Source of the DNA: Balanoglossus misakiensis
Taxonomy: Eukaryota > Hemichordata
DNA: 64,000 nt
Reading direction: 5' to 3'
Assembly: GCA_040954595.2 (NCBI GenBank)
Contig: CM082585.2
Location: forward strand, 10,726,001 to 10,790,000
Part shown: in pieces, positions 51,101 through 63,000 of the stretch
How positions within the stretch are numbered: the first letter of the stretch is position 1
Layout of the letters: each line of letters opens with the position of its first letter
Position numbers and translations under genes: made by a program
The notes under the pieces: generated by a model
The model's database searches: none
Seen by the model: the letters and a program-made list of their open reading frames with translations, nothing else
Told to the model about the DNA's origin: nothing

Positions 51101-53506
51101 ACAGGTGGCTGTCACATTCTTCATAGGCACTGAAATTGCCAACGATGTTGATAATGATTTCAGATATATTGGATCTCCTTTTCTGATGGGAACTGTGGCT
51201 CTCGGTAAATATGTTTCTGAAATGAAATAACTGTTTAGGTGATGACATCTACACTGTACAGTATCTGTCCATACAATAAAGAAATCACCTGGAAAAAAAA
51301 TTCTGTCTGCTTTGGGAACTTGGCAACACCCCTGCTTACCATTGGTGTTTTCTCTTCCAGGTGGTGTAATAAATGTGATGCCAATGTTATTTGGAAAGAT
51401 AGCCCCTGTGGAAACACAAGTATGTATTTACATACATTTATATAAAGTGAACATGTCAATGGTTCTCTATACAGCACCCATTTGCACAAGTTTGAGTTGT
51501 TAAATCTATGCTTATTATATTTTCTTAAATAGGTGAGGGGATTTTTCAGGTGTGTGTTCGCTGGACTAACTACATGTGTTATATTGAATGTGATATGGTA
51601 AGTGTGTTGTTGTTGTTTTTCTTTCTTGGTTCTTTTAACATGTGGTTCTATGTGTGAAGGGACTAGAAAAGGTGTTTGGTATAGACAGGTTTCCAGATTA
51701 GACAGGGTTCGGTTTGAACAGGTTTTTACTGTACTTGGATATAATCTTCCTTAGGTGTTGGGCAATACTTGATATAGTCCCCCAGCTTGACTGCCTGCCG
51801 GGCCTGATGGGAAGGCAGGTCCTTGACAACTCCTCTGTTGTCTCTACGGCAACACCCCAGCCAATAGCAACACACACAGCAGCCTCTGTCCAATCTGTGG
51901 TGACGTCTTTGATGACAACAAAACAAACCACGACACAGGCATCATCTCAAGCACCAGTCTCCATGGCAACACTTCTACCCACATCCGCTGGTTCCATAAT
52001 GAGATGTCTACAAAATATATCCTTACAAAGGTATGTTTTGATCAAGACAATTTCGACTGAACATTCTGTGAGTAAATATTGATGAATATTAATCATTGAG
52101 ACATTAAATTATTATAGGATGTAAACAATAGAGCAGTTTTCAGAAATTCATATCTGTGTTCTCCATTACAGTTCCAAAGATCAAGGGGAAATTTCAACCA
52201 TACCGCTCATAAAAGTAAGTAGTGTATTTGATAACGTTAAGGGTTGCGGATAATTTAAACATATGCACAACAAACGAAGCTTATTGGGTATTTTTTCTTT
52301 GAACTGTTAAGTACCAATTTGTCTGAAAGAAATGTGTAAGATTTTTGAAAATCTTTTTCATTTTTTTCAGATTATAGAGACAGTGTATCCGCAATTTAAC
52401 TGGGTTGCTATTTTAGTCGAATTATTTATTATAATCAGCATAACTGTATCGTTTTTGACCATTGGGTCGGCACTTGTCCATACATGTAAGTATTACTCTG
52501 AATGTTATGTAGTCTGATAAGATAATTCTTGATATTATGGCCATCTTTTGTGAGGAAATAGTGATAATAATTCACCCAATCTTGCACCCATGACATGATT
52601 CGTCCATCCTTATCTTCAGACAATAATCCCTTGTGTATCATTGCAGTGTCTGGGTGGCTAGATTCTCTATGGACACAGGATCACTTCATCAACTATGCTG
52701 GGGTGCATGTGAAAAGTAAATGCGAATGCTGCTCTGGGAAATGGTAAGACATGAATCGAATAAACGAGAAAGATCAGCAAATCACCTGCATGATTTTGTT
52801 CCATACAAAAGTTTCATCACCATCTCAGAGTTGGAAATAAGTGTCAATATGTTGGCTTTAGAGGCAATTGTTCCAATTATAGTGTTCTTTTCATTTCAGT
52901 GTTTGCAGGTCTTTTCTATCACTAGCAGCGTTTGGAATCATATTTTCAGTTGCCATGCTGGACCCAAGGGTGAGTGCCTTGCAAGTTCGACCTCTGTGAC
53001 TGTGTAATTATATATAATTTCTACACATGTTGACAGTGTGACATGTCATTGGTGATTTACTATTTACGACATTGAATCCGTTTTCATTTTCTTATGTTTG
53101 CAGGGTTTTGTGACAATGCTAGATAAAGTAGCATCATTCGTACTTAATTTAGAGGCTGGATTTTTTATCTTTGTCATGATCAAAATGGCAAGAAGGAAAA
53201 AGTACAAGTAGGTTAATGATTATCTTTTTTTCCATTTTGACCTCCCCACTTCCTTGTGTATAGTTTCAGGACAACCACATGTTGTACATTTCTTCTACAA
53301 CTGTGGAGACACTCTGTTGGTGCGTAATTAATTAAGGATTAACAAACTCTGCATTTCTTCACAGAGATTTAAAGGTCCCATGGCAGATGAACAGATTCAT
53401 CTACCCATTTCACTACCTAGTGTTCATCTACTTCACATTTGCGGTCATCTACGACATCTTTGTGACTACGTATGAAATCGTCATGAAGAAAGAACTGAAG
53501 TTTTGA
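48119..53506 (+). CDS. AAAP (Aa_trans)-like multi-pass transporter, 609 aa
   Basis: Likely membrane permease of the amino acid/auxin permease type; substrate unknown. Exons: 48119-48239, 48689-48730, 48909-48982, 49141-49209, 49896-50025, 50288-50420, 50655-50720, 50876-50999, 51105-51204, 51361-51419, 51533-51597, 51755-52030, 52172-52214, 52371-52485, 52647-52743, 52900-52969, 53104-53207, 53365-53506. The total is 1,830 nt, in frame throughout. About 11 hydrophobic segments are visible; the first carries GTGILGLP, typical of AAAP TM1. Between TM2 and TM3 lies an acidic loop (DDDDDEDEE). Between TM7 and TM8 is a Ser/Thr-rich loop of about 65 residues with an NSS sequon near residue 353. The start was chosen in the AAGATGGCGG context; an in-frame ATG at 48077 would add 14 residues. 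Family assignment is by topology and motif and is moderately sure. Confidence 0.85.
48525..48627. repeat. 26-bp GC-box minisatellite, four units
   Basis: Four near-identical units, each containing CCACGCCC (a GC/CACCC-box, the Sp/KLF type of site), in intron 1 of the transporter gene about 400 bp after its start codon. Confidence 0.85.
49522..49554 (+). other. Possible 33-nt cassette exon in transporter gene
   Basis: Flanked by TTTGTGTAG acceptor and GTAGAA donor, length divisible by three, phase 0, open (NIEPSCSTEEQ). It lies between exons 4 and 5 and would lengthen the acidic loop between TM2 and TM3 by 11 residues. Usage is unproven. Confidence 0.4.
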
Positions 53507-54630
53507 GGTTCTAAAAGGCTGCCTTTGGTGTGTGAAATTGAAATGTGTTTTCGTGTAGGCTGCTAGCGAGGCTGAGTGTAGGGTTCGTTTAAATTTTGAG
53601 AGACAGCCTTCGTTTATTTCGCCATGTTAGGTTTGCTGCTGTGAGATCAGTGTGTTGCTTCACTTTAATCCTTCATCAAACCCATTAGAGATCATCACCA
53701 ATAAGTTCTCTTCCAGTCGTCGTGCCGTACAGCCAACCTTTCCCTAAATCTGCTCATGCTGTGCCAATTATTACGATACTTAAACATTTAAAATTTTGAA
53801 ATTTGTGTGACTTTTAGAAGTTGTTTTCGAGGCAAGACACATTTTGAAAAAACAATTCTTGGTCAGGTAACTTTTCATGGATGTTAAAAGGACACAGAGA
53901 GCTGTTCATGAAAGCTACTTGTGTTTGAGAAATGGGGAATGAAAAGTATTCCAAATCTAAAACAGTAAGGCTTGTTGGCAACATGTTTCGGTTCTAGATG
54001 GGTATTAGAAACATTCTAGAGGAAAACCTTATGGATCTTGGTAATTATTTTATTTGGAAGAAAGGAGTGATGGTATGTCTTAATGGATGATGTTAAAATT
54101 TTATGCGAACTTTACACAAACAGTAACCATCCAACATTTATTGGGTTACTGAAGTTCAAAATGCTGCCACAATAGTGTTTGAAAATGAAATGCTTACCTG
54201 TCAACCTTGTGCAATATAGTTTTACATGTGAATAGCAATAGTGAAGTAATTTATTCAATAATTTATTGTATATATTATATATGTTAGCCAGAGACATTGA
54301 ATACATCATGTGGGTAGGGGAACCCACACTTGTTCTGTCTTCTTCTCAGTATCATATTTAAAGTATTAGACTGAATTTTCGCCAAATACTCACACTTTTC
54401 TTCCCTTTATGGACGACTTGAATATATTTATTGAAACCTGCGGCTGAAGCTCTACACTGCCGTACTTATTTAGTGTTATGAGATGTGTAAGTTTTTCTAG
54501 AATGTGCAATATTTTTAATTAAAACATCTCATCCATGAACACCCAATTTTGTGTACGATCTTGTCTATGTTCTGAATCAATAACATGTCGTTCTGTTTGT
54601 ATCTGTGAATAAATATATGTTGTAGAGGGA
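53507..54630 (+). other. 3' untranslated region of transporter gene
   Basis: About 1.1 kb of noncoding A/T-rich sequence between the TGA at 53504-53506 and a canonical AATAAA at 54608-54613. Confidence 0.6.
54608..54613 (+). terminator. Polyadenylation signal for transporter gene
   Basis: AATAAA, the first strong signal after the stop in an otherwise gene-free stretch. Confidence 0.55.
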
Positions 54631-55049
54631 TGTTTAGAAGTTTATTTCAGATAATGAGTTTCGTATCTCAAATGGTGGACATGGTAGGATAATTCTTTTG
54701 TTTTGTTATCGTAGGGCACGAGTGCATTATTGGCTTACAGCATCTACTTGTGGGTACTGACCAATCAGATTGTAGGGTGGTTGTTAATCACTATTTTAAT
54801 ATGCACACCTGTACATGCTACTTGACTGACTCGGCCACGGCTAAACGGTGGATTGTGTAAACGTGGCTTGAATTTTTGACTGTTTTTTATCGTTTTTCAC
54901 GCCACAGGAAGAGACAAGATCGTGCTTCGTTAAACGAAAACACTTATAAACTGTGAATGGAGGAGAACTGTTGTTAATTTTGGTGATTTATGCGGTGAAA
55001 TCGTAGAAAACTGGACGCAAGTAGAAACCACGTTGTCCTGTGTGTGAGT

Positions 55050-55168
55050 ATGCAGGTATACACGAACTACAGTGAGGGCCACTTCCGGTGCCAGTGCGGC
55101 CGCACGCTTCTATTCGATGGGCTGGATGAACAACGAAAAGGTCAACGGAGTTCTCGTGTTGATATAAG
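55050..55168 (+). other. Orphan candidate first exon, Cys-rich
   Basis: An ATG opens a 40-residue frame with a short CxC pair (FRCQCGRTLLFDG) that runs into a GTAACG donor at 55169. I could not find a convincing next exon on this strand, so the gene, if real, is undefined. Confidence 0.25.
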
Positions 55169-55872
55169 GTAACGTTGTATAGCAAAATTTAATTGAAACG
55201 TGTGTACATGATATTAAAGTCATGCTTGCCAGGTAGGCAATTCTAAATTAAAACCTCAGTTGGCATGTGGTTTCCTGGCGTATGCTAACCGTGGACGGTC
55301 ATGTTTCCGAACTCGGGTCACATCACAAGTGGGTCACCCGAAACTTCTTCTTCATTCGATATATTTTTGCCCGTGCTGTCTGATGCAAGTGCGTCACGTC
55401 CAATGGCATACAGCCGTATTTTATTCAACAAGATTGACATCTATTTATAAAAAATAAGGTCACTTCTTAATTATAAAAAAGGAATATAGGATTGCATAAC
55501 CCTCAAGCAGTTGACCTTATGATCTATCAAAATCGCATCAATAATTGAATAATAAGGAAATTAAATGAAAAGACGAAACCGGTCTGTATTTGTTTCTTAT
55601 CCACCTTCGGCCAAAAACAAAATGAGACACCGTCAAAATTAAATGTAATACCAACACCAACTTATCTCCATATTGTGGTGTTTGGAACGACCAGATGTTT
55701 CTATCACGCATATTTTTTTCAGTTTACCGCAGGTAATAAAATGTACTTATTTTCCAAAGATGTACATAGTTTTTCTTCAACTCATTTACTCAACATAGGC
55801 CTATGTCTGAAGGCCTACAGATCATGTTCTAATCAGCGTCTCAGTTTCCCAAGTACATATATTCTGAGTGAA

Positions 55873-56103
55873 TTACGCAGGGGAAGTAAAATGCGTATTT
55901 GTATTTCCAAGATGCGTAATACAGAAGAAGTTGTCGTTTGTAATCTCGTTGGGGCAGTAGCCGCATTTAATGCGCATGCCTTCAGCGTGAAAGCGTCCTC
56001 TACAGGTCTCATCACGAAAACGTCTGCGTGTACTATGATTATCAAGTATGTCTGTTGACCGGATACCAATCACAGTGCTATTAATCCTTTATATTTTATG
56101 CTA
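55873..56103 (-). other. Orphan Cys-rich open frame
   Basis: On the - strand a frame contains DETCRGRFHAEGMRIKC followed by a CxxC pair (CGYC) and ends in TAA. It has no ATG context that I trust and no clear splice partners. It could be a degraded exon or mobile-element remnant. Confidence 0.2.
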
Positions 56104-58857
56104 ATTTTACCCATATTTCAGTTGGTGTGACGACCTGAGAAACGCAGAAGTGCTTCACTCGACGTCCTTTGAGTGCCTTGTTGATGAAAACCTTTATTAG
56201 AGCGCCAACTCTTCTGTGTGCACCATACCGACATGTTACAAACACTAACTTGAAGGTAAGGCTGTTTCTGGTCACTGAACCCCAGTAAAGTTTTTTAAGT
56301 ATGTATACCCATTAGGTGTTTAGGCGTTCCTTTGATTGTAGTACAATTTGCTGAATATTTCATCTGCGCTACGCAAGATGGTTAACGCAAGGCGCACGGC
56401 GGTTTTCTCCATTTTTGCTCGGGGATTTTCTACTCTAGAATTTGGCAGGGCAGTGGCATCGGGGATGGGGGGGGGGGGGTTCACATTTAAGCATCTGTCC
56501 AGAAGGGGGGGGGTGTCACATTGAAAATTGAATTCAAGTCGGGGATATATAACAATGGCTGTAAGACATGCATGTCCAGGTTATGTTGACAAGCAGATAG
56601 GCTCTCAAGGGTGTTCACGATAAGTGAGGTAAATGCTACAGTGGTCTATCCCCGAAACACTTTCTGCGGAACTAGAATAATAAGACACGTCTTGAAACAA
56701 CATGGGAGGTTTCTTTGTTCAAGAGAGAAGTTGAAAATGCCAGCGGAGACACACGATGATTGCTTAGAAAATTCCTTTAATAAACAGAGTTTAGTTTTTG
56801 TCAGGTCTTGCCGCCTCAATAACACTGGAACGTTTTCTCTGCCACCTTTCGGCAATTCCATGAATAACAAAAGACAGTTTCTTTGAAATACGACTGTGGG
56901 TGGTGTTGAGTAGGTGTTGATTTTTGTCAAAACGACCAAAGAAATCAAAGAACTGGGTCGTTCTGATAATAACCTCTTCCTAATGATCTTATAAATGGCT
57001 ATTTTCTGCAACAGTTGCCAGATTGCACTAGTCAAGTAAGCGCCGAGCAGAAATATCGTTCGAGTGTTTGTAAACGACGTGTTTATAAGAAGATGAACTA
57101 GATTCTGTTCGTTTCTAGTGGGGGATAATAACATTTACTTTGCATCAAGTAGGATGGCGAGCGAGCACGCATAAACCTGGTAAATTCAACTCCGCGTGTA
57201 AAGCACGAAAGCTTAAAAAGTACACACGTCATAAATCGTTTTTAAAAGGTTGGTTTCCCTTACTGTCCAAAACAACACCAGCGGTAACAGAATTAATGCC
57301 TGCAGTGGCAGCACGCACAAGACGATTTACGCCAGCAGTATTTTTGTGAACTGTCTTTGATCGGTGGCTCTTATCGGATTAGAGTGGGGGTTTATTCAGA
57401 ATCCGATTGTGTTTAAATCGTTAATCATTCACGTTGATGGAAGTCGAATTTAACATTTCGATCCGAGTTTGCCAGAAATCTCAAGTTACATTTGAAATAT
57501 CAAACCGTGATGTTTATTTCCCCAGCCAGCCGCATCACTTCTCAGTGCATTAGGAACTTTTCAAGTCGATCGTTCGTCAAGAATACGCGTTGAGTGGAGT
57601 CTACTCGGGTTTCTCCATAAAAGCGAAGGATGGCTTATAGCTCGAAGGAAAAACTAACTGTTCGTGCTAGAAAAACTAAAGAGGATATCTACACAACACG
57701 AAAGTAGCAGGGATACACTTTTCCAATAAAATAGAAACCACAACGCCGTGGCAATTTTTGCTCTCTCGTTCAACATTTTGCGCGGTGAACCCCCGATTTT
57801 CATTCTCAATTTGAAGAGAAAACAATCTAAAGTTGTCTTGAGCAAAATATGAGATAACGTTAAGTTTAAGACTTTGATTTTCCAGGCGCATTTTCCTTAA
57901 AGAAAAAGCTGTTTTGACGAATCGCGCGAAAACAAAACAAACCAAACCAAAGACAAAACAACTTTCCAGAAAAATGAAACAATGTGTAAAAAAAACACAA
58001 CATGAAATGTTTTTCCAAGCTTTCAAAGTGACCTTTTAAATAACTTGTCGCGATAAACACACTTACGTAGACATGCTTCATTCTCACACGTACAAGAGAT
58101 ATCGATATATCTTCGATATTTTTCTCTTGGGAGAAATTTGTTTAGTCCAATATCGACATTCCTAAATTAGCTTAGTTATGGCATGTAACTAAAGTCCACT
58201 CGTAGGTGCGTTCGATACATTTATTTTTCTTTCGTGCTCGGCGTGCGATAGTGAATATACCGCTGTATACCGCCTTTCTTTCATACACTATTAAGGTTTT
58301 ACAACGTAGCTCATTGTATGTTTCAACCCCGGCCCCTTTGCACTGAATATGACAACTGTTACTTTAGTAAGGAAACGCCTGAATATACGATTAAAATCAC
58401 ACAAGTATCTCAGTGACAGTTGAATCGTACAAAGGGAGGCACACAAAAACCACAATGTATTATGTTCTGAAGAAGATTATAATGGTTGAATATATGGATT
58501 ATGTTTGCCAATGTCCCCTGAAGTTATATTGACTGAAGATTACGCACAGAGAAATACAAAGGAAAGTGAAATTCCCCTTTGGTCTTTTTTTCTAAATGAG
58601 ATTTTGATAAGTAATTAAGCCCGGATTGCATTTAGAATATTGAAATTTGGGTAGATATCTTCCTTTGAGTTGCGTTTTATGTATTTCTACATCGATCGCA
58701 ATGCATTTTGTTGCCAATTTTGCTTGACAGTTTACTACCTTTCAACTCATCACAATTTTTGACTAACCCCTAATGCGATCATTGGCTTTCACTTTAAAAA
58801 AATCATTGGATAAAACTTGAAGAAAATTGGGCGCCGCTTAGTGGCGAGGCAGAATAC

Positions 58858-59079
58858 ATGACATCGTCCAAGTACTGCACTTTCCACGCAGACATGCAAC
58901 TGTCACGTTTATTAAACAACTTGAAGCAAGACGTACATTGCAAAAGATGCCGCGATTTATATCTGGAAGCCACAATGTGCTCGAATAGCCGAGGCGCGCA
59001 CGGACTTTTCTGGCTACACAAATGTACCTTGTCAGCATCAAAGCCAGCGAAACAGGGATTCTTCGAAGGTAGACATTAG
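58858..59079 (+). other. Orphan Cys-rich ORF, 73 codons
   Basis: ATG-initiated, with cysteines arranged as C-x(n)-HCKRC-x(n)-C-x(n)-C (peptides KYCTFHAD, DVHCKRC, FWLHKC). Resembles a small zinc-binding module but belongs to no family that I recognise. Confidence 0.22.
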
Positions 59080-59533
59080 TTAGATCTTATTCTAAGAAGT
59101 TCTATGATAGATATGGAGCTGTTATGTCTTCACATGACATTTCTGTTGCTCGAACGATGAGTGACAACGTTCCTGGATTTGACTCACAGCAGTGTCTTGG
59201 TGGCAATGCAAAATTTGCGCTCGAATCTTTATGTGCAGATTGGTCTCTCAGGCTGTGACTTGTGAATGCAAAGACCAAACCCAGCTGGACTTGTACGTTC
59301 TTGTGGTGTTCCTAGTTGGAGATTTTTACAACGTGCCGCCTGTGGCGTACTCCACTATTCGAAAAATATTTGTGAGAATCACGAAATCCTTGAAATTTTA
59401 GGATTTTTGTTTGTTTTCCTGAGTTTTCATTTTTGTCTGTGATTTTGCCTCGTTTCTTTTGTTATAACGTCAATCAGCTCTCTTGGTGTTGAACGTTCGA
59501 GTGAAAATTTTCATTTCGGATGCAATTTTTTTA

Positions 59534-60085
59534 TTATATTATTGTGAAAAAACGACTCGAGTCTCTAAAAACCCAGCAAGTCTCTTTGCAAGTCGAAAAT
59601 TTCTGATATATGAATTCTGTGATTTCTAATAGTACATCCGTTATCTCGTAAATAAATACTTTCCCCAATATCAGCGGGGCATTTGCTATGTCGAACAGAA
59701 AAAGTATATCATCAAAAGAAATTATACTTTTCTTCTGTTGAAGCATACGTCGATATGTAATTGCTTCCCCACCCAATTCGCATTTCTTCGAAACCGTACA
59801 TATTACATAGAAATGGTAGGGGGTCAAAACATTTGGTACGCTTTCGAAAATTGAAAACGAGTCGTGTGTATAACACAGTTCGAAGCCGCGTTTGGTAATT
59901 AAAAACTGGGTCACAATACCACTGTCGTGAGTGCTCGCCAAAACGTATTTAATATCTCTTTCTCCGGAAGATACCCATGTATAATGATTACCATAATATT
60001 CGCAAACGCAATTAGAACATTTTCCGAACTCCACGAGACACCGCGAGATCTCTCGTGGCCAGGTAGTTGATATGGGACGCCGCAT
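59534..60085 (-). other. Orphan ORF, 183 codons, Cys-rich N-terminus
   Basis: Among the longest open frames in the right-hand 9 kb. The N-terminal part has CSNCVC, and eight more in-frame codons upstream of the ATG add a CVVC pair before a TAA. The rest is a mixed hydrophobic/polar sequence with no domain that I know. A smaller protein-like frame lies just upstream at 60371-60180 on the same strand. Either a lineage-specific gene or a chance frame. Confidence 0.3.
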
Positions 60086-60399
60086 ACAAACAACACATGG
60101 TTCATCTTGTTAAACGGCACAAAAGTTGCAACTCTGCACTCTGCACCTATTCTAGTTTTTTTACAAAGCTTGAGTTGAGCTACTTGGCCAGCAACTCGTT
60201 GTGACGGTCATTAACCAAGTATCGCGAGATTATCGGAAGGAGCGGAAAATCGTCTATTACGCTAGGTGCTCTGATATTGCCGTAATAACCCCTACAGTCT
60301 TCTTTGTAAAGAACCTCGATGTAACGAGTGCAAATAGATCCTCGAATTGAAGGCGGAAAATTATAGATCAAAGGACGACGCTATTCCACAGAAATTATT

Positions 60400-63000
60400 T
60401 ACTTTGCTTATAATAGAGGTCACAGGTCTCTATTGTGAAATGCGTCTACACTTGAACAAATATATTTCCGGCCGAGTTCATGAACTATATTTCTTGTTTT
60501 AGCTATATGACCTGGCCATTTTACCTCATATAATTTTAAACACAGGTCTGTGTAGCAATAGAAACAGCAATTTTTATCAGAGCCTCAATACTCATAAAAA
60601 ATTCATCCAGCTTTCGTTATCCTAATGCACAGAAATATCTCTTTCGGATAATGCCAGATTTTGATTAGGTTCTGGCGGCTGAACACGTCGACATTTGCAT
60701 TGTACATGTATACAGCAATCAAAAGGGTTTAATATTTAAATACCTAAACCTCACACCAAGAACATATAAACCGTAGGCATGAAAGATACTATTTATCCCC
60801 AGAGGCGTGTTAGCATCATCGAAACGGTTCATTTGAATAAATGTACTGTATGTATCAGTTTGCTTGTCTTTGCTGACACAGGTTCATATTGCAAAAGTTT
60901 CAGATAATTCCATAAATTCGACCTATCATTTTTTTCCGCATGAAAGACTGGTGTGGACAAAGTAGACGTCATTCACATAAGGATGCAAGGAAGAAGGCTC
61001 GAACCTTCAACATACCGAGGCTACGGCCTGATTGAATTTGGGAGGCTGATTTAAAAGAACGGATATTATTTTCTTGTCGCTCCCTCGATAAAGTAAAATG
61101 TCGAAACTACAAAATTAATAATCACATCGGATTTAATCGAGTAAGTGCTTTAAATATCATGTGTGAGTTTTAACGCCCCCTTCAAATGACGCGATCATAA
61201 AGTTACCACTGAGGGCGCTAGTTTGCCCGTTCCTTAAAAACCAATGGACTTTCCGCACGAAAATTGACTTTGTCCTTACTGCAGTTGATAGGAATCGGAT
61301 CGTTGAAAGTTTTGAACCAAGAATAGTTCAAACTAGACTCTCCTCAAAAATTCGTAGTTACTTTAGCTGTGCAAGCATGTTCCTTCAGGTTGAAACGTGC
61401 GGAAATGTTCAAATATTAACAGATACATATTTCGGACGAACGCAATTTGTTGCCATGACGATCGAATGAGCGTGCGTAATAGAAGCCACTTCGTGATATC
61501 TGGTGTCCATGGACAGGAAGCTGAGAGTTTCTAAATTGGTATCCTCAGGCGAGTGAAGTATTTGTCGATGAAATTAACTTGTAAGTCTAAATATCAAACA
61601 TATGATGTGGATGTTGTTAAGTTTATCATTATTCGTGATCTGGGCACCTAGTTTGTCAGCTTTATCTAAAAACAAGGGGTGGATTGACTTGGAGAATACT
61701 GCAATAGAAAACACGAAACTGACGCAAAAAACATAAACATCTAATGCCAACAAAAACGTAAGCGATTAAACTAGGCGTTTGGAGCTGTGGCTTAAACACA
61801 ACACATAGAGCCTTAAAGGCTGTTTTGGCTCGGCGTCAGAAATGGTGGTCATCATCAGACACGCCACGAGATCTGTAGAATTTGTTTTTGATCAGTTCCG
61901 ACCTCTATGTAAAATTGTCACCAAAGATGCGTCAATTGAGTGACATTAATGATGCTTTTAAGTTGAGATCTTAAGGTTTTCAGAACTGAGTCCCTCTATC
62001 TCAGTGATAGAGACTGTGACAGAACTGATTTAGTTTTCCCCTGGTGCAAAGTAGCAACCAACAGCTCTAGTCTGGTCGCCGTGAGGATATACTTGATGAA
62101 ACAAAGCTAAGCCGATCGCTCCTCGTCACAAGCACGATCGTGGAGAACTCCTTCGGCGAAAGTTATCCTTCAGTCCAATCACAAAGCAAATCGTAGCGAG
62201 GAGGACCGTGTTTTTTTTTCACCCAGGGTGTTGAGCGTTCCAAGAATATTGTGATTATAATCCCAATCTGAATAGCTGAAAATCTCATGAAAGCCGGTTC
62301 TTCTGAAAATTCGATGTGTTTCCTGCACCACGAGGAAAGTAATGTGCTTCGCAATTTGCTATTCAAATATCAAAGAAGATGTAAACATGTGTCTAGTACC
62401 CATTAATAATTCGGAGTAGAAAACAGGAAACGAAAACATGGGGCTAAATTGTATTCTGTCACGAAAGTATTGGCTCCAGGAAAACCAACTATCTGAAAAG
62501 ATATATTCATTAGCAATAATCGAGGTCTGTAGTGCTATACACGAGTTGAAAAACATTCCTCCAGGGTATGTGTGAACGTATCGTTTCCACGAACAATTAG
62601 CTAATGCATATATTAAGACGGACATGCAGGACATCTTGACCCGAATTAAAGGAAAAATTATAAAACTCCCTTCCTTGAATTTCAGTGTAGGTGCATGAGA
62701 CTTGTGCCGACGCACACTTAAACGAAAAACAAACCATATTTGCATATGCGGGTGTTGCACATTTGACGACACTCCCAGAAAGTAAGAGTATTGTTGTATT
62801 TTTAAAAGGACAGCTTTGGTGCGCCAACCTTCAGTAAACTTTCTTTGGTTGTGAACTTTGAAATCAATACATAAAAAAGAAATAAATTGTACACTCGTGA
62901 CTACATTTTACATTTATGTAAATTAGGCGCTGTTGCAACCACTTACACTGTAGACTTGTAATACGTCATATCTGGGACTGCCTTAAAAGCGCCCGGCCAA
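60400..63000. other. Noncoding stretch
   Basis: A/T-rich, no supported gene. A 137-codon open run on the - strand at 62359-62772 lacks motifs and splice context. A B-box-like GGTTCGAGCC on the - strand occurs near 61000. Confidence 0.4.

Noticed and set aside
56646-57134. 162-codon open frame on the - strand
   Set aside because: No motif, no promoter or splice context, and an overlapping 91-codon frame on the other strand looks equally random. Could be a decayed element but nothing supports it.
62359-62772. 137-codon open frame on the - strand
   Set aside because: No recognisable domain; several overlapping frames of similar quality exist in the same place.
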